The notes beneath the pieces are model-generated. The model was not told the origin of the DNA. It was given only the letters and a program-made list of their open reading frames with translations, and made no database searches. DNA of 64,000 nucleotides from a halophilic archaeon (GTDB lineage Archaea > Halobacteriota > Halobacteria > Halobacteriales > Haladaptataceae), in contig QNGA01000001.1 of the NCBI GenBank assembly GCA_003298465.1, positions 1,302,001 through 1,366,000 of the forward strand, in the 5' to 3' direction. Below, one piece after another: positions 19,752 to 29,179 of the stretch. The position numbers and the translations under genes were made by a program. Numbering within the stretch: the first letter of the stretch is position 1; each line of letters starts with the position of its first letter.

Positions 19752-20195
19752 ATGAACTGCAGAGTCGTCGTCGAGGCCGCGATTCCGGTGTACGACGTGG
19801 AGACGCCGGACGAGGCGGTGCGGATCGCCATCTCGAAGACTGGCGAGTTGCTGAACCCGGACCTGAACTACGTCGAGATCAACATGGGCGAGCGCACCTC
19901 GCCGTCGGGCGAGGAACTCCCCCCGGCGTTCATCGCCGCGGACGAGGCGCTCGTCGCGCTCGAACTCGAGATGACGGTGTTCAACGTCGAACGGGAAGAG
20001 CACGCCTCCCGCATCGCGCGCAAGGAGATCGGCCAGCGCCTCGAGAACATCCCGCTGACGGTCCTCGAAGTGGAGATCATCGAGGAGGACGAATCCGAAG
20101 ACGAGAGCGAGGAGTCGGCCGACGAGTCCGACGCCTCAGACGAGTCCTCGGACGAGGACGACGTTCTCCCCGAGTTCGAAGACCTCATCGAGTGA
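19752..20195 (+). CDS. DUF555 (UPF0212) family protein
   Basis: This 147-residue protein belongs to a conserved euryarchaeal family of unknown function. The N-terminus MNCRVVVEAAIPVYDV and the core EAVRIAISKTGELLNPDL are characteristic. After about residue 115 comes a haloarchaea-type acidic tail made of Asp/Glu/Ser repeats, absent from non-halophilic members. It has a free-standing transcription unit between ogg (divergent) and an SDR gene 132 nt downstream. Confidence 0.85.
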   Translation: MNCRVVVEAAIPVYDVETPDEAVRIAISKTGELLNPDLNYVEINMGERTSPSGEELPPAFIAADEALVALELEMTVFNVEREEHASRIARKEIGQRLENIPLTVLEVEIIEEDESEDESEESADESDASDESSDEDDVLPEFEDLIE

Positions 20196-20327
20196 CCGCC
20201 GAGCGGACGGCCGCGGTCCGGGTCGCAGTCGTACGGGGACAGGGGTTTCCGTCTCTCTCCTGCAGTTCGAGTTGACGGCCGTCGGTAGACGTGCGATTTT
20301 ATCAGACGAGCGGTCGAGGTACCACCC

Positions 20328-21035
20328 ATGAGCGTCAGCTTCGACTTCGACGGACGGGTCGCGCTCGTCACGGGCGCGAGCGGCGCGCTCGGCAGCGCCG
20401 CGTGCGAGGCGTTCGCCGACGCGGGTGCGACCGTCTGTGCGACCGACGTGGTGGAACCGGACGAGGAGGACGCGCTGCTCGACCCGGAGACGGTCGACTT
20501 CTACCGGGGTGACCTCACCGACGAGTCGGAGGTCGAGGCGGTCGTCGAGCGAGTGGTCGACGACCACGGCGGCGTCGACGCGCTGGCGAACGTCGCCGGC
20601 ACCTGGAAGGGCGGGTCGCCCGTCGAGGAGACGGACGTGGCGACGTTCGACCTCCTGTTCGACGTGAACCTGAAGACGGCGTTCCTCGCCAGCAAGCACG
20701 CCCTGCCGCACCTCCGGGAGCGTTCGGGGGCCATCGTCTCCGTCAGCGCGCACTCCTCGCTCCGGGGCGGCGAGGGCGACGGTCCCTACCGGGCGTCCAA
20801 GGCCGGCGTTCGCCTGCTCACGGAGACGCTCGCCGAGGAGAACGAGGGCGAGGTCCGGGCGAACGCCGTCATGCCGAGCGTCATCGACACTCCGGCGAAC
20901 CGCGAGATGATGCCGGACGCCGACCACGAGACGTGGGTGGACCCGGCCGACATCGCCGAGGTGATGCTGTTCCTCTGCAGCGACGCGGCGAGCGTGACCA
21001 GCGGCGCGGCGGTGCCGGTGTACGGGGAGGCCTGA
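20328..21035 (+). CDS. Short-chain dehydrogenase/reductase
   Basis: This 235-residue classical SDR has the nucleotide-binding motif TGASGALG (about 15-22), an NVAG-like segment (ANVAGTW), the catalytic Ser in SVSAHSS, and YRASK as the catalytic Tyr-x3-Lys. An acidic residue after the second beta strand (ATDVVEPD) suggests NAD(H) rather than NADP(H). The substrate is unknown; the short length and GYR-type core resemble 3-oxoacyl reductases or glucose dehydrogenase-like SDRs. Confidence 0.88.
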   Translation: MSVSFDFDGRVALVTGASGALGSAACEAFADAGATVCATDVVEPDEEDALLDPETVDFYRGDLTDESEVEAVVERVVDDHGGVDALANVAGTWKGGSPVEETDVATFDLLFDVNLKTAFLASKHALPHLRERSGAIVSVSAHSSLRGGEGDGPYRASKAGVRLLTETLAEENEGEVRANAVMPSVIDTPANREMMPDADHETWVDPADIAEVMLFLCSDAASVTSGAAVPVYGEA

Positions 21036-21170
21036 CCCGACCGCGCGACCGCGGCGTCGTCGGCGCGGCGCTATCTTTCGGGCCGATACGAATAAGCGAT
21101 AGCGAACGATTCCTCCGGATAATAAATACCGTATGGCTTATGAATCGAGGTTAGGAAGGCCCGTACACAC

Positions 21171-22562
21171 ATGGCACAGAGAGAGACGTGGACGACGCGA
21201 CTAGGATTCATCCTCGCCGCAGTGGGGAGCGCCGTCGGACTCGGTAACATCTGGGGGTTCCCGTTTCAGGCCGGCAGGAACGGCGGGGCGGCGTTCCTGC
21301 TCGTCTATCTGGTCGTCGTGCTTCTCGTCGGCCTGCCGGCGATGCTGATGGAGTTCGTCGTCGGACGCCGGAGCAAGAAGAACCCCGTCGACGCGTTCCG
21401 AGAACTCGGCTACGGTAGCTGGACGTTCGCCGGCGCGCTGACCGCGTTCATCGCCTTCTGGATACTCTCGTTCTACAGCGTCGTCGGTGGCTGGGTCATT
21501 CGCTACCTCGTCGGTAGCGTGACCGGCGCGTACTTCGGCGGAACCGAAGTCGGGAACTACTTCCTGAGCATCGCGATGGGACCGGACGCCGTGGCGTTCC
21601 ACGCGCTCTTCATGCTGCTGTCCGTCGGCATAGTCGCGCTGGGCGTCTCCGACGGCATCGAGCGGGCGACCAAACTGATGGTGCCGAGCGTCGTCGTCCT
21701 GCTCGTCGGCATCGCCGTCTGGGCGGCGACGCTGACCAACGCGGGGGCAGGGTACGACTTCTACCTCTCGCCGGACCTCGGGGAAGTCCAGTGGGGCACG
21801 GTCATCCCGTACGCCGTCGGGCAGGCGTTCTTCACGCTCTCGCTCGGGATGGGTGCGATGATAACGTACGCGTCGTACCTCGGCGAAGACGACAGTCTGC
21901 CGGCCGACGGCGGCATCATCGTCGTGCTGAACACGCTCGTCGGCGTGCTCGCCGGTTTCGTCGTCTTCCCGGTCCTGTTCCACTACGACCCGAGCATCGA
22001 CCTCTCGGGTGCCGGCGGCTCCGGCACGGCGTTCACGACGCTGAGCAGCGCGTTCGCGGGGCTGGGTGGCGTCGGACGGGTGCTCGCGTCCGTGTTCTTC
22101 TTCGTCCTGCTCATCGCCGCGCTGTCCAGTTCCATCAGCCTCCTCGAGGTCGTAACCTCCTACGTCCTCGACAACACCGACTACGAGCGGTCCAGCGTCT
22201 CCGTCGGGGCCGGGTCGGCCGTCTTCCTGTTCGGCCTGCCGGCCGCGCTCGGACTGAACTGGCTCGGCCTGCAGAACGCCAGCGGCATCGATACGCTCAC
22301 CTGGTACAACGACATCGCGTACAACCTCCTGTTGCCGCTCTCGGTCCTCGCCGTCGCGGTGTTCGTCGGCTGGGTGTACGGCCGGGACGCGCTCGACGAG
22401 ATACGCCGGGGCTCGGGGACCGCCAACTGGTTCGACGTGACCTGGCTCTGGTTCGTCCGCCTGGTCGTCCCCGCCGGCATCCTCTTCACGCTCGTCCTCG
22501 GCGTCCAGACGCTGCTCGTGAACGCGCAGGTGCTCGCCGGTCCCGTGTTCGAGTTCGGCTGA
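21171..22562 (+). CDS. SNF-family sodium-dependent transporter, copy 1
   Basis: This 463-residue membrane protein of the neurotransmitter:sodium symporter fold (LeuT-like, 11-12 helices) would take up amino acids or related solutes with Na+. TM1 is recognisable (GFILAAVGSAVGLGNIWGFP). Unlike its two tandem paralogues, it has G29 where LeuT has the extracellular-gate Arg (GNIWGFPF versus GNxWRFP), and R36 where the others have Glu in the A-E-N/Y-GG segment. AT-rich elements (aataaatacc at 21121; ggcttatga at 21136) precede it. It is the first of three consecutive paralogues on this strand. Confidence 0.93.
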   Translation: MAQRETWTTRLGFILAAVGSAVGLGNIWGFPFQAGRNGGAAFLLVYLVVVLLVGLPAMLMEFVVGRRSKKNPVDAFRELGYGSWTFAGALTAFIAFWILSFYSVVGGWVIRYLVGSVTGAYFGGTEVGNYFLSIAMGPDAVAFHALFMLLSVGIVALGVSDGIERATKLMVPSVVVLLVGIAVWAATLTNAGAGYDFYLSPDLGEVQWGTVIPYAVGQAFFTLSLGMGAMITYASYLGEDDSLPADGGIIVVLNTLVGVLAGFVVFPVLFHYDPSIDLSGAGGSGTAFTTLSSAFAGLGGVGRVLASVFFFVLLIAALSSSISLLEVVTSYVLDNTDYERSSVSVGAGSAVFLFGLPAALGLNWLGLQNASGIDTLTWYNDIAYNLLLPLSVLAVAVFVGWVYGRDALDEIRRGSGTANWFDVTWLWFVRLVVPAGILFTLVLGVQTLLVNAQVLAGPVFEFG

Positions 22563-22633
22563 GAGCCCGGCGCTGGCCGCGGTCGAGACGTTCTTCTGTA
22601 CTGGGACTATCGGGATGGATGATATCAATCGCA

Positions 22634-22645
22634 TTTTTTATAAGC
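22634..22645 (+). promoter_or_regulatory. TATA box of SNF transporter copy 2
   Basis: The tract tttttataagc about 30 nt before the ATG at 22671 is a good TATA box match at near-leaderless spacing. It implies that copy 2 can be expressed independently of copy 1. Confidence 0.6.
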
Positions 22646-22670
22646 TAGTCTTGGGTTGGGACGGATACGC

Positions 22671-23975
22671 ATGGCACAACGTGAAACGTGGGCGTCCAGG
22701 GTCGGATTCATCCTGGCCGCCGTCGGTAGCGCAGTCGGTCTCGGAAACATCTGGCGGTTCCCGTACATGACTGCGGAGTACGGTGGCGCGGCGTTCCTGG
22801 TCGTGTACCTCATCGCCGCGTTCGGCATCGGACTTCCGGCGATGCTCGCGGAGTTCGCCATCGGACGGAAGGCCAAGAAGAACGTCATCAACGCTTTCGA
22901 GGGCATCGGATACCCGGCGTGGCAGATAATCGGCTTGCTCGGGCTGGTAACGGGGTTCTGGATACTGTCGTACTACAGCGTCGTCGGCGGCTGGGTCATC
23001 CAGTACGTCATCGGCACGGTCCAGGGCGCGTACTTCGGTAACCCCGAGGCGTACTTCGGAAGCATCTCGACCGGCACGTCGACCATCGTCTTCCACGCCG
23101 TCTTCATGGCGCTGACCGTCGGCATCGTCGCGCTCGGCGTCGAGGACGGTATCGAAGCCGCGACGAAGCTGATGGTCCCGTCCATCCTCGTCATCCTCGC
23201 CGGCCTGGCCGTCTGGGGCGCGACCCTCCCCGGCGCGATGGAGGGCTTCGAGTACTTCCTCAACCCGAACTTCGACGCGCTCGTGTCGAACCTCGACACC
23301 ATCATCCCGTTCGCGGTCGGGCAGGCGTTCTTCTCGCTGTCGCTCGGGATGGGCGTGATGATAACGTACGCGTCGTACCTCGGCAAGGACGACAACCTCG
23401 GCATGGACGGTAGCCTCATCGTCATTCTGAACACGTCCGTCGGCGTGCTCGCCGGCCTCGTCGTCTTCCCGCTCCTGTACGCGCAGGGCGTCGACCCGGG
23501 CAGCGCCGGTGCCGGCGCGGTGTTCATCAGCATGGCGACGGCGTTCGCGAAGCTTCCGGCGGGGACGATTATCGGGCTGATATTCTTCCTCGTCGTCCTC
23601 GTGGCGGCGCTGTCGTCGGCGATAAGCCTGCTGGAGGTCGTCGTCTCCTACGTGGTCGACAACTACGCCATCGGTCGCGTACCGGCCACCGCCGCGCTCG
23701 GCCTGGTCATCTTCCTGCTGGGCCTTCCGAGCGCGATGAGCCTCGACACCTTCGGGCTGTACGACACCGTCGCCAACAGCCTGCTGCTGCCGCTCGGCGT
23801 GACGCTCATCGTCACGTTCGTCGGCTGGGTGTTCGCCGGTGGAGCAATCGAGGAACTTCGTCAGGGCACCGACGGCCTCGGGTCGCTCGGGCCGGCGTGG
23901 CTGTGGCACGTCCGCACCGTCGTCCTGGTCGCCGTCGTCGGAACGCTCGCGCTGAGCTTCATGGAGTTCCTGTAG
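22671..23975 (+). CDS. SNF-family sodium-dependent transporter, copy 2
   Basis: This 434-residue LeuT-fold symporter has TM1 motif GLGNIWRFPYMTAEYGG, keeping the gate Arg and Glu. Unwound TM6/TM8 segments such as AVGQAFFSLSLGMGVMITYASY are strongly conserved between the three copies. The ATG at 22671 aligns with the start of the neighbouring paralogues (MAQRETW); an in-frame ATG 15 nt upstream lies between the TATA box and the start. The substrate is undefined. Confidence 0.93.
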   Translation: MAQRETWASRVGFILAAVGSAVGLGNIWRFPYMTAEYGGAAFLVVYLIAAFGIGLPAMLAEFAIGRKAKKNVINAFEGIGYPAWQIIGLLGLVTGFWILSYYSVVGGWVIQYVIGTVQGAYFGNPEAYFGSISTGTSTIVFHAVFMALTVGIVALGVEDGIEAATKLMVPSILVILAGLAVWGATLPGAMEGFEYFLNPNFDALVSNLDTIIPFAVGQAFFSLSLGMGVMITYASYLGKDDNLGMDGSLIVILNTSVGVLAGLVVFPLLYAQGVDPGSAGAGAVFISMATAFAKLPAGTIIGLIFFLVVLVAALSSAISLLEVVVSYVVDNYAIGRVPATAALGLVIFLLGLPSAMSLDTFGLYDTVANSLLLPLGVTLIVTFVGWVFAGGAIEELRQGTDGLGSLGPAWLWHVRTVVLVAVVGTLALSFMEFL

Positions 23976-24143
23976 GGTCGTTCGTTCGGGCGCGACCCTG
24001 ACGACGGTTCCTAGCCGAATGCGAATTTTTCCCGCCGTATCCAATCGAATAGTAACTCTCCCGTCCCGTTCGCCGACGTTGTACCGAGTTGACGGTTTTC
24101 AATCCCGAAACCCTCTTGGTCCGGCAGCGAGCGACAGGATGAC

Positions 24144-25460
24144 ATGACACGCGAATCGTGGACCACTCGACTCGGTTTCATCCTCGCCGCCGTCGGGAGC
24201 GCGGTGGGGCTCGGTAATCTCTGGCGATTCCCCTGGATGACGGCGGAGAACGGCGGAAGCGCCTTTCTCGTCGTCTACCTCGGCATCATCCTGTTGGTCG
24301 GCGTTCCCGGACTCCTCGCGGAGTTCGTCATCGGTCGCCGTTCCAAGCGCAACCCGGCCGGCGCGCTCTACCGGCTCTCCAACGGCTCCGGCTCGTGGGG
24401 AATCGTCGGCCTGCTCGGCGTGTTCACCGCGCTCGTCCTCCTCTCGTTCTACAGCGTCGTCGGCGGCTGGATACTCCGGTACGTCGGCGCGAGCGTCACC
24501 GGCGCGTACTTCGGTAACCCCGGCTACTTCAGCGCCATCGACTTCGGAGTCGAGGCCGCGGTGTTCCACGTCGCCTTCCTCGGACTGACGGCCCTCATCG
24601 TCGTCGGCGGCGTCCGGAGCGGTATCGAGAAGGCGACGACGGTGATGACGCCGCTCATCGTCGTCATGCTGGCCGCGCTCGCGGTCTGGGCCGTCTCGCA
24701 GTCCGGGGCCGACGCCGGCCTCGCGTTCTACCTCGACTTCGACGCCGACTACCTGCAGGCCAATCCCATTTCGGTGCTCCGGGCCGCGGCCGGCCAGGCG
24801 CTTTTCACCCTCTCGCTCGGCGTCGGAACGATGATAACGTACGCCTCCTACCTCGGCGAGGACAACAGCCTCGCGTTCGACGGGAGCGTCATCGCCATCC
24901 TCAACACGGGCGTGGGCGTTCTCGCCGGGCTCGTCGTCTTCCCCCTACTGTTCGCGCTCCAGGGCGGCCTCTCGGAGACGGCGGCGGGCGGCGGTCCGGG
25001 TGCGCTGTTCGTCAGCGTCGCGAGCGCCTTCCAGCAGGTCCCGTTCGGTCAGCTGCTCGCCGTCGGCTTCTTCGGCGTCGTCCTCCTGGCGGCCCTCTCC
25101 AGTTCCATCAGCATGCTCGAGATACCGGTCGCCTACCTCGTCGACGAACACGACCTCTCGCGGCGGTCGGCGACGCTCGGCCTCTCCGGACTGATTCTCG
25201 TGACGGGGACCGTCTGCGCGCTCAACCCCGACCTGTTCGCGACCGTCTCGGGCCCCGTGGTCGACGTCCTGCTCACCGCCGGGCTGGCGGGCTTCCTCGT
25301 GTTCGCAGGCTGGGTGCTCGGCGGCGACGCGCTCGCGGAGTACGGAACCGGGTCGGGCCGGATAGCGCGGGCGCTCGGCGTTCCCTGGCTCTGGAGCATC
25401 CGTACCGTCCTGCCCGTGTTCCTCCTCGTGACGCTCGGACTGAGCCTCGGACTGGTGTGA
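24144..25460 (+). CDS. SNF-family sodium-dependent transporter, copy 3
   Basis: This 438-residue LeuT-fold symporter has TM1 motif GLGNLWRFPWMTAENGG with canonical gate residues. It shares the AAGQALFTLSLGVGTMITYA helix with copies 1 and 2 but is more diverged at the C-terminal end. A separate 168 nt gap precedes it, with an AT-rich tract (cgaatttttccc) near 24021. The tandem array probably arose by local duplication with later substrate divergence. Confidence 0.93.
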   Translation: MTRESWTTRLGFILAAVGSAVGLGNLWRFPWMTAENGGSAFLVVYLGIILLVGVPGLLAEFVIGRRSKRNPAGALYRLSNGSGSWGIVGLLGVFTALVLLSFYSVVGGWILRYVGASVTGAYFGNPGYFSAIDFGVEAAVFHVAFLGLTALIVVGGVRSGIEKATTVMTPLIVVMLAALAVWAVSQSGADAGLAFYLDFDADYLQANPISVLRAAAGQALFTLSLGVGTMITYASYLGEDNSLAFDGSVIAILNTGVGVLAGLVVFPLLFALQGGLSETAAGGGPGALFVSVASAFQQVPFGQLLAVGFFGVVLLAALSSSISMLEIPVAYLVDEHDLSRRSATLGLSGLILVTGTVCALNPDLFATVSGPVVDVLLTAGLAGFLVFAGWVLGGDALAEYGTGSGRIARALGVPWLWSIRTVLPVFLLVTLGLSLGLV

Positions 25461-25588
25461 CTCACGTTGGGACGACCGACCGGCCGTACGTTCCGACGGA
25501 CCCGCCCGCCGCGAACCGGTCGCCGGGAACGCGGCCGTCGCTTTCCCGGTGAAGAGAACGTCGGCAGTGGCTCACGTTCGGCAGCGGC

Positions 25589-26650
25589 TCAGGCCCGATG
25601 GAACGGCGTCTCGGCGACCGTCGCGCGGAGGTCCGCGATCGCCTCGCGCTCGACGCCGTCGGAGAGGGCGGCCATCAGGGCGTGGACCTCCTCGCGGTCG
25701 ACCTTGATTCCCTCGCGGCGCAGGGCGTCGCCCGGTCGGTCCTGAACCTCCCTGAGCGTCCCGACCGCGAGCAGGAACGGGATGACCCACGCGACGAGGC
25801 GGTTGCCCTTCGTCTCCGGCATCGCCTCCAGGTACGCGAGGGCGTCGTCGGCGTAGCTCTCGGCGCGTTCCGCCGTGCGCTCGACGACCGCGGCGACCGC
25901 CTCGGCGTGCTCGGGGTCACAGAGGTCGTCCTGCGGGACGCCGTGGGCCTCCAGCCACGACGCCGGGAGATAGACGTTGTTCTCCTCGTGGTAGTCGGCG
26001 TGTACGTCCTTGGCGACGTTGACGAGTTGCAGGAGGAGCGCGAACGACTCGGCCGTCTCGCGCATGCGCACGGCTCGTTCGGGGTCGGCGTCGCGAGAGA
26101 CCAGGTTCGTCACGAGTTCGCCGACGGTCCCGGCGACGTAGTAGCAGTACTCTTCGAGTTCCTCGACGGTCCCGATGCGGAGACCGCCGGCGTCGCTGTG
26201 CTCGTCGACGAACGTCGCCATCCCGCCGACGAGTTCCCGGACCGGCGGACGGACGGCGCTGCGAACCGACGCCGGGCGCGTTTCGAACGTGGCGACGACT
26301 CGCGGCGCGTTGGCGACGACGTCCCAGTCGTCGCCGCCGTCGTCCGGAATCCACTCTTCGACGTCGGTCGAGAAGTCGGCAGCGTCGGTCGGGTCGTCGG
26401 GGTCGAGCACCCGCGCGTACAGTCGGAGCAACTCGGCCTGTTCGTCCGGCGGAACGTGGCCCGCGTCCTCGATAGTGTCGGCGACTCTGCAGAGGAGGTA
26501 TCCGACGCCGATAGCGTCTGCCATGGGCGCTTCCAGTAGATCGATGGTGATAGCGAACGTCCGTGAGACCCCCTGAACCGCGTCGTGACACCAGTCGAGG
26601 TCGGCGCGGTGAGCGTCGTCGAACGTCGTGGTTGATGTTCGTCCGTCCAT
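25589..26650 (-). CDS. Squalene synthase (phytoene/squalene synthase family)
   Basis: The enzyme condenses two farnesyl diphosphates head-to-head to squalene, a major haloarchaeal membrane neutral lipid. The 353-residue protein has both aspartate-rich diphosphate-binding motifs: DTIED at residues 58-62 and D215-x3-D219 in NVAKDVHADY. The QGVSRTFAI start and GYLLCRVADTIEDAGH resemble squalene synthases rather than haloarchaeal CrtB phytoene synthase, though substrate choice is inferred. ATG 26650 was preferred over an upstream TTG. A TATA-like ttttatcc is about 40 nt upstream. Confidence 0.88.
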   Translation of the reverse strand: MDGRTSTTTFDDAHRADLDWCHDAVQGVSRTFAITIDLLEAPMADAIGVGYLLCRVADTIEDAGHVPPDEQAELLRLYARVLDPDDPTDAADFSTDVEEWIPDDGGDDWDVVANAPRVVATFETRPASVRSAVRPPVRELVGGMATFVDEHSDAGGLRIGTVEELEEYCYYVAGTVGELVTNLVSRDADPERAVRMRETAESFALLLQLVNVAKDVHADYHEENNVYLPASWLEAHGVPQDDLCDPEHAEAVAAVVERTAERAESYADDALAYLEAMPETKGNRLVAWVIPFLLAVGTLREVQDRPGDALRREGIKVDREEVHALMAALSDGVEREAIADLRATVAETPFHRA

Positions 26651-26753
26651 TCGTGAGACCAAACCGCCATTTGCTTCGACGGGTTAGGATAAAACATCTG
26701 GGGCTGACGACTCCGATGTCAGCCGGTGCGAACGTCCGCCGGAGTCGACGCCG

Positions 26754-27782
26754 TCAGTAGTTGAGGTCGTCGGTGTAGTAGTCGAGCGCGAGGACGGCGA
26801 AGACGCCGACGAGAGCGGCGACGACGACGGCGGCGACGGTCGGTCCGGTCCAGCCGTCGAGCAGTCCCGGATGGTCGTACGTGCCGTTCACCACTCTCAC
26901 GACCTGCTGTGCCGGGTAGCGCAGCGCGCCGACCATCAGGCTGACGAGGAAGGCGAGCGTGGCGAACCGGTAGTGCTCCAGCGCCCACGAGACGACGCGG
27001 GAGACGGTGAGGAGACCGAGCACGGCCCCGACCATGAACGTCGTGACGGGCGTCCCCAGTTCGACCACGTGCGCGAAACTCCCGCCCCCGACGAGGTCCA
27101 GCACCGCACTCAGGAACTCGTGGAGCGTCCCCGAGAGGTAGGTGTACAGGCCGAACAGCATCAGCAGGAGCGCTCCCGACACGCCCGGCAGTATCATCGC
27201 ACAGATGGCGATGGCACCGCCGAAGAAGACCAGCGCCAGCGAGGGCGACGCGGCCTGCGTCTCGGACGCGCCGGCGACGAGGAAGGCGAGGGCGAACCCG
27301 GCGACGGCGGCGCCGATGCGGAGCGGCGTCGTTATCGCCACCTCCCGGTACAGGACGACGGCGGACGCGAGGACGAGGCCGAAGAAGAACGCGAACATCA
27401 GCGCCGGGACCGTCTCGTCGGCGTAGTCGACCAGTCCGGTCACCGTCACCACGGCCGTGACGATACCCGTGCCGAGCGCGAGCAGGAAGCCGACGTCCAT
27501 CTCCTTCAGCATCGCCCACGCCTCGGCGCGGGCGTCGGCGTCGTAGAACTGGAGGAGCGACGAGACGAGGCGAGGGTCGAACGAAGCGATGGCGGAGATG
27601 AGGCGTTCGTAGATACCCGTGATGAGCGCGATAGTGCCGCCGGAGACGCCCGGCACGGCGTCGGCAGCGCCCATGCACAGTCCCTTCAGGTAGACGGACA
27701 ACCAGGCACGCATTGGCCCGGCGTTTCCGGGCCAGTCAAAAAACCGTTCCCATCTCCCGGTCGCGTCGGTGTCGTCGGTCAT
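26754..27782 (-). CDS. DUF368 membrane protein (PopT-type polyprenyl-phosphate transporter candidate)
   Basis: This 342-residue polytopic protein has about eight to ten hydrophobic helices. The duplicated DUF368 signature is visible: GAADAVPGVSGGTIALITGIYERLI near residue 38 and MILPGVSGALLLMLFGLY near residue 195, consistent with an inverted repeat. In bacteria, DUF368 proteins (PopT) recycle polyprenyl phosphate carriers across the membrane. In an archaeon the equivalent substrate would be dolichyl phosphate, which is inference. It lies upstream of squalene synthase on the same strand (103 nt). Confidence 0.88.
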   Translation of the reverse strand: MTDDTDATGRWERFFDWPGNAGPMRAWLSVYLKGLCMGAADAVPGVSGGTIALITGIYERLISAIASFDPRLVSSLLQFYDADARAEAWAMLKEMDVGFLLALGTGIVTAVVTVTGLVDYADETVPALMFAFFFGLVLASAVVLYREVAITTPLRIGAAVAGFALAFLVAGASETQAASPSLALVFFGGAIAICAMILPGVSGALLLMLFGLYTYLSGTLHEFLSAVLDLVGGGSFAHVVELGTPVTTFMVGAVLGLLTVSRVVSWALEHYRFATLAFLVSLMVGALRYPAQQVVRVVNGTYDHPGLLDGWTGPTVAAVVVAALVGVFAVLALDYYTDDLNY

Positions 27783-27834
27783 CGGCGCGGAAGTACGCCC
27801 GGCGTCGCTATCAGCCTTCGGTCCGACGGAGCGC

Positions 27835-29058
27835 TCACTCGAAGTCGTCGAGCGTCGTCCGCTGGCCGGTCCGGACCTCGCTGACGAGCGCGCCCTCCGT
27901 GTCGAGGCCCAGCACGCGCTCGGTGGCGGCGCCGACCGCCCCGGTTTCGTCGGCGGGGGCGTACGCGCCGAGTCGCCACTGGTCGTGCTGGACCTGCTGG
28001 AGCGCGCGGACGAGCGTCGACTGGCGGGCGAGCGGGCGGACCTCCCCGTTGACGATGACCCGCGAGGACGACTCCTTCATGCCGGGGCGGCTCGGCACGT
28101 CCAGGACGACGTGTTCGGGGTCGACGCCCGCGTCCGCGGCGACGTCGCGCTCGAACTCCCGGATGGTCTCGTGGTCGGCGTCGACCACCTCGTCCGGCAC
28201 GTCGTCCATCTCCGCCCAGACCGCGCGCTTGTAGAGGTCCCGCTGGGAGAGGCGACGGGCGTACTCGGTCGTGTCGGGGTTGGTCCGGAGCGCCACGAGC
28301 AGGTCGTGGTCGTCCATCCGGCGCAGGTCGTCGGCGGTCACGTCGGGCGCGTCGAGGAGGCGCTCGCTCGCGCGCTGGACCATCGCCTTGCTGATGCGGG
28401 TGACGTGGTGGGTGTACACGGTCGGATTCATCAGCGCGCGGGCGACGAGCAGGCTCTCCGCGGTCTGGACGTTGCCCTCCGCGAGGACGAGTTCGCCGTC
28501 GATGAACGTCAGTTCGTGGACCAACCGTTCGTGGTCGATGGTGCCGTAGGGGACGCCGGTGTGGTGGGCGTCCCGGACGAGGTAGTCCATCCGGTCGACG
28601 TCCAGTTCGCCCGAGACGAGCTGGCCGAGTTCCCCCTCGCCGGCGATGAGGCCGGCGATGGCGTCCGGGTCGAGGTCGTGGTCGCGGAGCACGCCGCCGA
28701 CCGTCGAGTCGACCAGCAGGTCCGCGACGTCGTCGTGATACTTGCCCGTGTGCCGGTAGACGAGCTCCTCGACGGTGTGGCTGTACGGGCTGTGGCCCAC
28801 GTCGTGCAGTATCGCGGCGGCGCGCACCCGCTCGGCCTGGACGCCCTCGATGCCCAGGTTGTCGAGCGCCTGGCAGGCGAGGTGGTAGACGCCCAGGCTG
28901 TGTTCGAAGCGCGTGTGGTTCGCAGAGGGGTAGACGAGCCGGGCCGTCCCGAGCTGTTTGATGTGGCGCAACCGCTGTACTGCGGGCGTGTCGAGCAAGT
29001 CCCGGGCGACGCCCTCGACCTGGATGTGGTCGTGGACGCTGTCCTTGATCGTCTTCAT
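27835..29058 (-). CDS. HD-domain phosphohydrolase (dGTPase/SAMHD1-like)
   Basis: This 407-residue cytoplasmic HD-superfamily hydrolase has the metal motifs H53 ([12 protein letters not shown]), H85-D86 ([14 protein letters not shown]) and a distal Asp in [16 protein letters not shown]. The overall layout matches the YpgQ/SAMHD1-like group, whose members often hydrolyse dNTPs, but substrate specificity cannot be read off. The start at 29058 lies 27 nt downstream of a strong TATA box, so it is leaderless. It is divergent from cofD. Confidence 0.9.
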   Translation of the reverse strand: MKTIKDSVHDHIQVEGVARDLLDTPAVQRLRHIKQLGTARLVYPSANHTRFEHSLGVYHLACQALDNLGIEGVQAERVRAAAILHDVGHSPYSHTVEELVYRHTGKYHDDVADLLVDSTVGGVLRDHDLDPDAIAGLIAGEGELGQLVSGELDVDRMDYLVRDAHHTGVPYGTIDHERLVHELTFIDGELVLAEGNVQTAESLLVARALMNPTVYTHHVTRISKAMVQRASERLLDAPDVTADDLRRMDDHDLLVALRTNPDTTEYARRLSQRDLYKRAVWAEMDDVPDEVVDADHETIREFERDVAADAGVDPEHVVLDVPSRPGMKESSSRVIVNGEVRPLARQSTLVRALQQVQHDQWRLGAYAPADETGAVGAATERVLGLDTEGALVSEVRTGQRTTLDDFE

Positions 29059-29080
29059 TGCGAGAGGATTGGTCCGTCAT

Positions 29081-29091
29081 GGTATAAAAAC
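29081..29091 (-). promoter_or_regulatory. TATA box of the HD phosphohydrolase gene
   Basis: On the minus strand this reads gtttttatacc, centred about 27 nt upstream of the ATG at 29058. Spacing and sequence match a leaderless haloarchaeal promoter. The divergent cofD promoter (gtttacac near 29150) lies about 60 nt further on. Confidence 0.65.
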
Positions 29092-29179
29092 TGAAGGACG
29101 AGCGAGAAGCGACGTTCGTCGGGCGAACCGGACGACGAGGAACGCAAGCGTTTACACGCCCGAACGCGCACCTCGACGT

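Noticed and set aside
21201..22634. A 477-residue minus-strand frame opposite SNF copy 1
   Set aside because: It is Asp/Glu/Arg-rich low complexity arising from the antisense of membrane-helix codons.
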